A stretch of DNA of 9,087 nucleotides from Actinomycetota bacterium (GTDB lineage: Bacteria > Actinomycetota > Thermoleophilia > Gaiellales > Gaiellaceae). The notes beneath the pieces were generated by a model. The model searched no databases, was not told the DNA's origin, and was given only the letters and a program-made list of their open reading frames with translations. Position numbers and translations under genes: made by a program. This document shows positions 5,976 to 9,087 of this stretch, one piece after another. The stretch is taken from contig VGCB01000069.1 in NCBI GenBank assembly GCA_016870235.1, positions 1-9,087 on the forward strand. Reading direction: 5' to 3'. Each line of letters starts with the position of its first letter. The stretch's first letter is position 1.

Positions 5976-6885
5976 TCACCGGGCCACCGACAGCGTCAGC
6001 GGCCGCTCCGCCGTCGAGCCCACGGAGTCGGTGACCCGGACCGTGACCCGGAAGCGCCCGCTCACCGCCGGGGTTCCGGAGAGCACGCCGTCGCGCCGGA
6101 GCCAGACCCCCCTTCGGCAGACGCCCGTCAACGCGCTTCCAGCGGTACTCGGACTCGCCGCCGCGGGCTGTGAGACGGGCCCGGAACGGCATCCCGACCC
6201 GAGCCTGCGGCAGCGACCGCTCGACCTGTGTCAGGGCAGGGAGCGGCGGCGCGACCCCGACGTCTCCGAGCGCCCTCCGCACGAGCGCGGCCAGCGCCAG
6301 CGCCCCGTCCTCGTTCGGGTGGAGCCCGTCCTCGGCAAACCAGCCGGGATGCGTGCGGGCGAGCTCGTCCAAGTCGACGACCGTCACCTCAGGATGTCGC
6401 TCGGCGGCGTCGCGGATCGCGGCGTTCATGGTCAGATAGGGGTTGCGGACGGCGCGGAGGGTGACCCACAGGATGCGCTCCACGCCCGCCTCCCGGAGCG
6501 CGCCGATCACCTCCTCGATCGAGGCCGGGTACTCCGCCTCGGGGTCGTTGTAGCCCACCGCGACGACGACGGCGGTGCCGAGCTCCCCGCTCCTGGCGGT
6601 CACGAGGTCGAGGACGGTTGGTGGCCTCACCCCTCTCGCGAGACAGCTCGCGCCGGTGAGCCGGCGGCAGACCGCGACCTCGAGGCGGAGGTCGATACCG
6701 CGGCTCAAGACGTCCATCGCGGCGTTCGAGATCCGGATCACCTCGGCGACCGAGTCGCCGACGAACGTCACCCGCGGCTGCGAGGCAGCGGCGGACGCCC
6801 TCGCGCCGATCGGCGACGCGAGAACGGCGATGGCGATGAGCGCGAGCGCGCCGGCGACGCTGATCCGGACTGGCACGGTCGCCAT
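5976..6885 (-). CDS. Secreted SGNH/GDSL-family protein with C-terminal putative Ig-like domain; late frameshift
   Basis: Begins at ATG 6885 with a signal peptide (about residues 1-33: hydrophobic 'AGALALIAIAVLA', then Ala-rich 'ARASAAA'), so it acts outside the membrane. The SGNH blocks are all seen: 'FVGDSVAEV' at 41-49 (Ser45), 'GYND' at 111-114 and 'DGLHPNEDG' at 186-194 (Asp186/His189). From about residue 225 comes a small domain whose native frame reads 'EYRWKRVDGRLPKG', 'LRRDGVLSGTP' and 'RFRVTVRVTDSVGSTAERPL', stopping at TGA 5978-5976. This is the putative-Ig (He_PIG-like) pattern. As sequenced, six C at 6107-6112 (one too many) throw the frame out after residue 258, and it runs as nonsense to 5926. 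Correction gives 909 nt, 302 residues. It lies 33 bases after glpX and 62 bases before the MBOAT start position, as in an operon. Likely an acetyl-transfer partner or esterase. Confidence 0.84.
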
Positions 6886-6918
6886 CCAGGGTAGACGGCC
6901 GCAGCGGCGCGTTCGAGC

Positions 6919-7920
6919 CTACGTGCGGGCACTGGCGCTGCGGAGCTCGACGACCTTCGCGGAGGGGTGGAAGGCGGCGATACGGCGCACCGTTCCCGAG
7001 CGCGACCGCATCACGACCGACTCCGTCCCGATCCCGTGCGCGCTCGCCTTGACGCCGTCGATGAACATGCCGCCGGTGACGCCGGTCGCGGCGACGAAGC
7101 AGTCCTCGCCGGTGACGAGGTTGTCGTGGGTGAGCACGGCGTCGACGTCGTAGCCCGCCTCGACGAGGGTCTTCCTCTCCTCGTCCGAGCGCGGCCAGAG
7201 CCGGCCCTGGAGCGCGCCGCCGAGGCACTTGATCGCAGCAGCCGAGATGACGCCTTCTGGTGTCCCCCCCACACCCATCAGCATGTCGATGCCGGTGAAC
7301 GGCTGCGCGGCGGCGATCGATGGCGAGACGTCCCCGTCGCGGATGAGCCGCACCCGCGCGCCCGACTCCCGCAGCTCGGCGATGAGCGCGTCGTGGCGAT
7401 CGCGCTCGAGGACGACGACTGTGAGGTCGGAGACCTCCATACCCTTGGCCTCGGCCACTCGCTGCACGTTCTCGGTCGGCGACCGCGTGATGTCGATCGC
7501 GTCGGCCGCGTCGGGGCCGACGGCGATCTTGTCCATGTAGACGGCCGCGCCGGGGAAGAACATCGTGCCGCGCTCTGCGACCGCGATCACCGAGATCGCA
7601 TTCGGGATTCCGAGCGCGGTGAGCCGCGTGCCCTCGAGCGGGTCGACGGCGACGTCCACCTCCGGACCCGAGCCGTCGCCGACCTCCTCCCCGTTGTAGA
7701 GCATGGGCGCCTCGTCCTTCTCGCCCTCGCCGATGACGACGACACCGCGCATGCTGACGGTGTTAATCATCAGCCGCATCATGTCCACGGCGGCCTTGTC
7801 CGCCGCGTTCTTGTCGCCGCGACCGATCCAGCGCGCGGCTCCCATCGCCGCTGCCTCCGTGACGCGGACGAGCTCGAGAGCGAGGTTGCGGTCGGGCGGC
7901 TGCGAGGTGCGCGTCGGCAT
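6919..7920 (-). CDS. glpX: Class II fructose-1,6-bisphosphatase
   Basis: Intact 333-residue cytosolic enzyme that hydrolyses fructose-1,6-bisphosphate to fructose-6-phosphate in gluconeogenesis. Class II (GlpX) signatures: 'GRGDKNAADKAAVD' at 33-46 (metal-site Asp36), 'IGEGEKDEAPMLY' at 63-75, 'VDPLEGT' at 92-98 (Asp93, Glu96), 'PFTGIDMLMGVGGTPEGV' in the middle, and 'GGALQGRLWPRSDEE' followed by 'LVTGEDCFVAATGVTGG'. Length matches the family. ATG 7920 is preceded by AGGA at about eight bases, which overlaps a good -10 (TAGGAT). It leads a same-strand run through the SGNH, MBOAT and DUF459 genes with gaps under 90 bases, so it may be the first gene of that operon; a metabolic tie to the acylation cassette is not obvious. 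In actinomycete-type genomes GlpX is commonly the only FBPase. Confidence 0.96.
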   Translation of the reverse strand: MPTRTSQPPDRNLALELVRVTEAAAMGAARWIGRGDKNAADKAAVDMMRLMINTVSMRGVVVIGEGEKDEAPMLYNGEEVGDGSGPEVDVAVDPLEGTRLTALGIPNAISVIAVAERGTMFFPGAAVYMDKIAVGPDAADAIDITRSPTENVQRVAEAKGMEVSDLTVVVLERDRHDALIAELRESGARVRLIRDGDVSPSIAAAQPFTGIDMLMGVGGTPEGVISAAAIKCLGGALQGRLWPRSDEERKTLVEAGYDVDAVLTHDNLVTGEDCFVAATGVTGGMFIDGVKASAHGIGTESVVMRSRSGTVRRIAAFHPSAKVVELRSASART

Positions 7921-7928
7921 CCGAGAGG

Positions 7929-7958
7929 ATCCTAGATCAGCGGCGACCTGCGTGTCTC
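7929..7958 (-). promoter_or_regulatory. Probable glpX promoter
   Basis: Minus strand: GAGACA (plus 7953-7958; 4 of 6 to TTGACA), an 18-base spacer, then TAGGAT (plus 7929-7934; TANNNT). Eight bases separate the -10 from the glpX ATG, so transcription would begin at or just before the start codon. It interleaves with the divergent SDR promoter in a 59-base gap. Confidence 0.45.
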
Positions 7959-7965
7959 GCGGCGA

Positions 7966-7971
7966 TACGAT
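7966..7971 (+). promoter_or_regulatory. Possible -10 of a leaderless SDR promoter
   Basis: TACGAT fits TANNNT and ends eight bases before ATG 7980. No Shine-Dalgarno can be seen before this gene, which agrees with a leaderless message. The best -35 at 17-18 bases is only GCGACC-like (3 of 6). The opposing glpX -35 lies just upstream, so one bound polymerase may exclude the other. Confidence 0.4.
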
Positions 7972-7979
7972 CGTCGCCG

Positions 7980-8726
7980 ATGCCGTTCGAGGGCGCAGTC
8001 GCGATCGTCACCGGCGCCGCCTCCGGGATGGGAGCAGCGTCGGCGAGGGAGCTCGCCCGCCTCGGCGCCCGCGTCGTCGTCGTCGATCGGGACGACGAGA
8101 CAGGACGCACGGTCGCCGAGGAGATCGGGGCGGAGGCCGAGATCGGCGACGTGTCGGACGCCTCGTTCTGCGCGAGTGCCGTCGAACGGGTGCTGGCGCG
8201 GCACGGCGCCGTCGACGTGCTCGTGAACGCAGCGGGCATCATCATTCGGTCTCCCGGGCACGCGACGACGGATGCCGACTGGCGGCGGATCTTCGGCGTC
8301 AACGTCGACGGCGTCTTCTTCATGTGCCGTGCGGTGATCCCCGGAATGGTCGCGCGCAGGTCTGGCGCGATCGTCAACTTCGGCTCGATCTGGGGCGACG
8401 TCGGCAGCGCCGGGCATGCGGCCTACGCGGCCACGAAGGGCGCGGTGCATCTCCTGACGCGCTCGCTGGCGCTCGAGCACGCCCGAGACGGGATCCGCGT
8501 CAACGCGGTCTGTCCCGGCGAGATCCGCACGCCGATGCTCGTCTCGGAGCGACCGGCGCCGCCGACGGAGGAGGAGCTCCGCGTGCTCGCGGACACGACG
8601 ATCCCGATGGGGCGTCTGGGCGAGCCGGAGGAGGTCGCGCGCGTCGTCGCCTTCCTCGCCTCGGACGCGGCGAGCTACATGACGGGCGCGCTCGTCCCGG
8701 TCGACGCCGGGTTTACGGCGAGATGA
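7980..8726 (+). CDS. Short-chain dehydrogenase/reductase, classical SDR, 3-oxoacyl-ACP-reductase-like
   Basis: Intact 248-residue NAD(P)-dependent oxidoreductase with a single Rossmann domain. Cofactor loop is 'TGAASGMG' at 11-18. Asp36 after the second strand ('VVVVDRDD') favours NAD(H). 'NAAG' lies at 83-86. The catalytic tetrad is Asn108, Ser136, Tyr149 and Lys153 ('YAATK'). 'NAVCPGEIRTPM' at 175-186 and 'DAGF' close to the end are family-typical. Length is that of FabG and of many sugar, alcohol or hydroxyacid dehydrogenases, so the substrate cannot be assigned. It is a single gene, divergent from glpX by 59 bases, and ends at TGA about 100 bases before a strong intrinsic terminator, so it is probably monocistronic. 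Confidence 0.93.
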   Translation: MPFEGAVAIVTGAASGMGAASARELARLGARVVVVDRDDETGRTVAEEIGAEAEIGDVSDASFCASAVERVLARHGAVDVLVNAAGIIIRSPGHATTDADWRRIFGVNVDGVFFMCRAVIPGMVARRSGAIVNFGSIWGDVGSAGHAAYAATKGAVHLLTRSLALEHARDGIRVNAVCPGEIRTPMLVSERPAPPTEEELRVLADTTIPMGRLGEPEEVARVVAFLASDAASYMTGALVPVDAGFTAR

Positions 8727-8763
8727 TCCGATTGACGGCCCCGCCTCGTGCTGGCGCGGTCTT

Positions 8764-8798
8764 GATTCTCTGAGGCGGGAGAATCTCCGGTTCTCGCG
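8764..8798 (+). other. Two mutually exclusive hairpins sharing one arm
   Basis: GATTCTC (8764-8770) pairs perfectly with GAGAATC (8779-8785) across an 8-base loop. The same GAGAA (8779-8783) can instead pair with TTCTC (8791-8795) across a 7-base loop, extended by two more pairs after one mismatch. It lies in the SDR 3' untranslated region, upstream of the terminator. Geometry resembles a switch, but 3' location and short stems make chance quite possible. Confidence 0.4.
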
Positions 8799-8829
8799 GG
8801 AACCCCACCCGCACGCTCTCTTCACTCCC

Positions 8830-8857
8830 GCGTCTGGCTTCAGCCAGACGCTTCTTT
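8830..8857 (+). terminator. Intrinsic terminator of the SDR gene
   Basis: GCGTCTGGC (8830-8838), loop TTCA, GCCAGACGC (8843-8851), a perfect 9-bp GC-rich stem followed directly by TTCTTT. It is 104 bases after the SDR stop on the same strand, with nothing else to terminate. The inner stem CGTCTGGC/GCCAGACG recurs at 5936-5955. Confidence 0.75.
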
Positions 8858-8884
8858 CGGACGCCAGATGCAGGCGCAGGCGGC

Positions 8885-8975
8885 TTCACCTGGGCGTCGG
8901 CTCCAACGTGCACAGTGTGTCTGCTCGAACTCGCACAGCGCGCCGGCTCGACTTGCACTGTGTGCCTGCTCGAAC
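8885..8975 (+). repeat. Degenerate 23-bp tandem repeat, about four units
   Basis: Units at 8885-8907, 8908-8930, 8931-8953 and 8954-8975. Shared core is roughly GCAC-x-GYGYGYCKGCTCGAMY. Units 2 and 4 match at 20 of 23 positions when aligned by hand (unit 4 taken from 8953); units 2 and 3 at 15 of 23; units 1 and 2 at 14 of 23. The sharpest part is GTGTGYCTGCTCGAAC at 8915-8930 and 8960-8975. It is not a CRISPR: there are no spacers. Confidence 0.55.
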
Positions 8976-9064
8976 ACCGCAGGGAACCGGCTGGCTGAAG
9001 ACGATATGGGGGGCCGGTTGGTGTTGACGGCCGGTACCCCGGCGCATGAACGTGTCGGGGGCTG

Positions 9065-9087
9065 GGCCGAGGGGTGGTCCCTCGGCC
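9065..9087. other. Perfect 9-bp hairpin at the right window edge
   Basis: GGCCGAGGG (9065-9073), loop GTGGT, CCCTCGGCC (9079-9087). The stem may extend beyond the window. It could be a terminator for a convergent gene on the right or a structured leader; the flanking sequence needed to judge is missing. Confidence 0.5.

Larger units (their letters stand above)
8727..9087. other. Non-coding region after the SDR gene
   Basis: 361 bases with no convincing gene. In order it holds a pair of competing hairpins (8764-8798), an intrinsic terminator (8830-8857), a degenerate 23-bp tandem array (8885-8975) and a hairpin touching the window edge (9065-9087). A reverse-strand frame over 8713-8958 and a short open plus-strand frame from ATG 9006 lack family-like sequence and are not called. 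Confidence 0.7.

Noticed and set aside
5713..6894. 393-codon plus frame across the SGNH/MBOAT junction
   Set aside because: Antisense shadow; both minus-strand genes have recognised motifs throughout.
7703..8773. 356-codon plus frame overlapping glpX and the SDR
   Set aside because: Runs antisense to glpX and out of frame over the SDR; low-complexity Arg-rich sequence.
8713..8958. 81-codon minus frame in the right intergenic region
   Set aside because: Crosses the terminator hairpin and part of the tandem array; no recognisable protein features.
8885..8975. CRISPR array
   Set aside because: Units abut with no unique spacers, differ greatly from each other, and no cas gene is present.
9006..9087. 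Possible start of a gene at ATG 9006 (MGGRLVLTAGTPAHERVG), open to the edge
   Set aside because: Only 27 codons, no clear ribosome site, and it crosses a perfect hairpin; possible but unsupported.

Overview
This is a high-GC (about 70% by eye) bacterial chromosomal segment. Codon use, leaderless-looking promoters and gene types suggest an actinomycete-like genome, perhaps a deep-branching soil group such as Thermoleophilia. The taxonomic guess rests on style alone and is tentative. No RNA gene, CRISPR array, insertion sequence or phage gene is visible.

Layout. (1) 1-1520, minus: a CPA1 (NhaP/CvrA-type) cation/proton antiporter, followed by the first 108 codons of an ArsB/NhaD-type permease that leaves the window on the left. 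(2) 1630-3336, plus: a small unrecognised gene broken by one apparent missing base, then an intact FAD-linked D-lactate/D-2-hydroxyacid dehydrogenase. (3) 7920-3333, minus: an operon-like run of glpX (class II fructose-1,6-bisphosphatase), a secreted SGNH/GDSL protein with an Ig-like tail, an MBOAT O-acyltransferase, and a membrane-anchored DUF459-type SGNH protein. It meets the dehydrogenase tail to tail, with overlapping stop codons. (4) 7980-8726, plus: an intact short-chain dehydrogenase divergent from glpX. (5) 8727-9087: non-coding, holding alternative hairpins, a good intrinsic terminator, a degenerate 23-bp tandem array and a hairpin at the window edge.

How the genes may work together: one MBOAT acyltransferase with two extracytoplasmic SGNH proteins is the usual composition of systems that O-acetylate a surface polysaccharide or wall polymer (compare AlgI/AlgJ/AlgX, PatA/PatB, DltB/DltD). 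The polymer cannot be named from the sequence.

Most striking point: reading frames are broken at many places, and the breaks concentrate in the acylation cassette. DUF459 has two compensating frameshifts. The MBOAT gene has TTT where a start codon should follow an ideal Shine-Dalgarno, a TGA at an expected Trp, and two frameshifts. The SGNH gene has one extra base in a six-base C run that hides its Ig-like domain. The dehydrogenase, glpX and the SDR (about 3.1 kb) look perfect. Undoing each inferred indel gives a length divisible by three and family-like protein ends, so the breaks are recent: either real decay of the cassette or local sequence/assembly error. The antiporter C-terminus and the small gene each show one further probable missing base in a four-base run.
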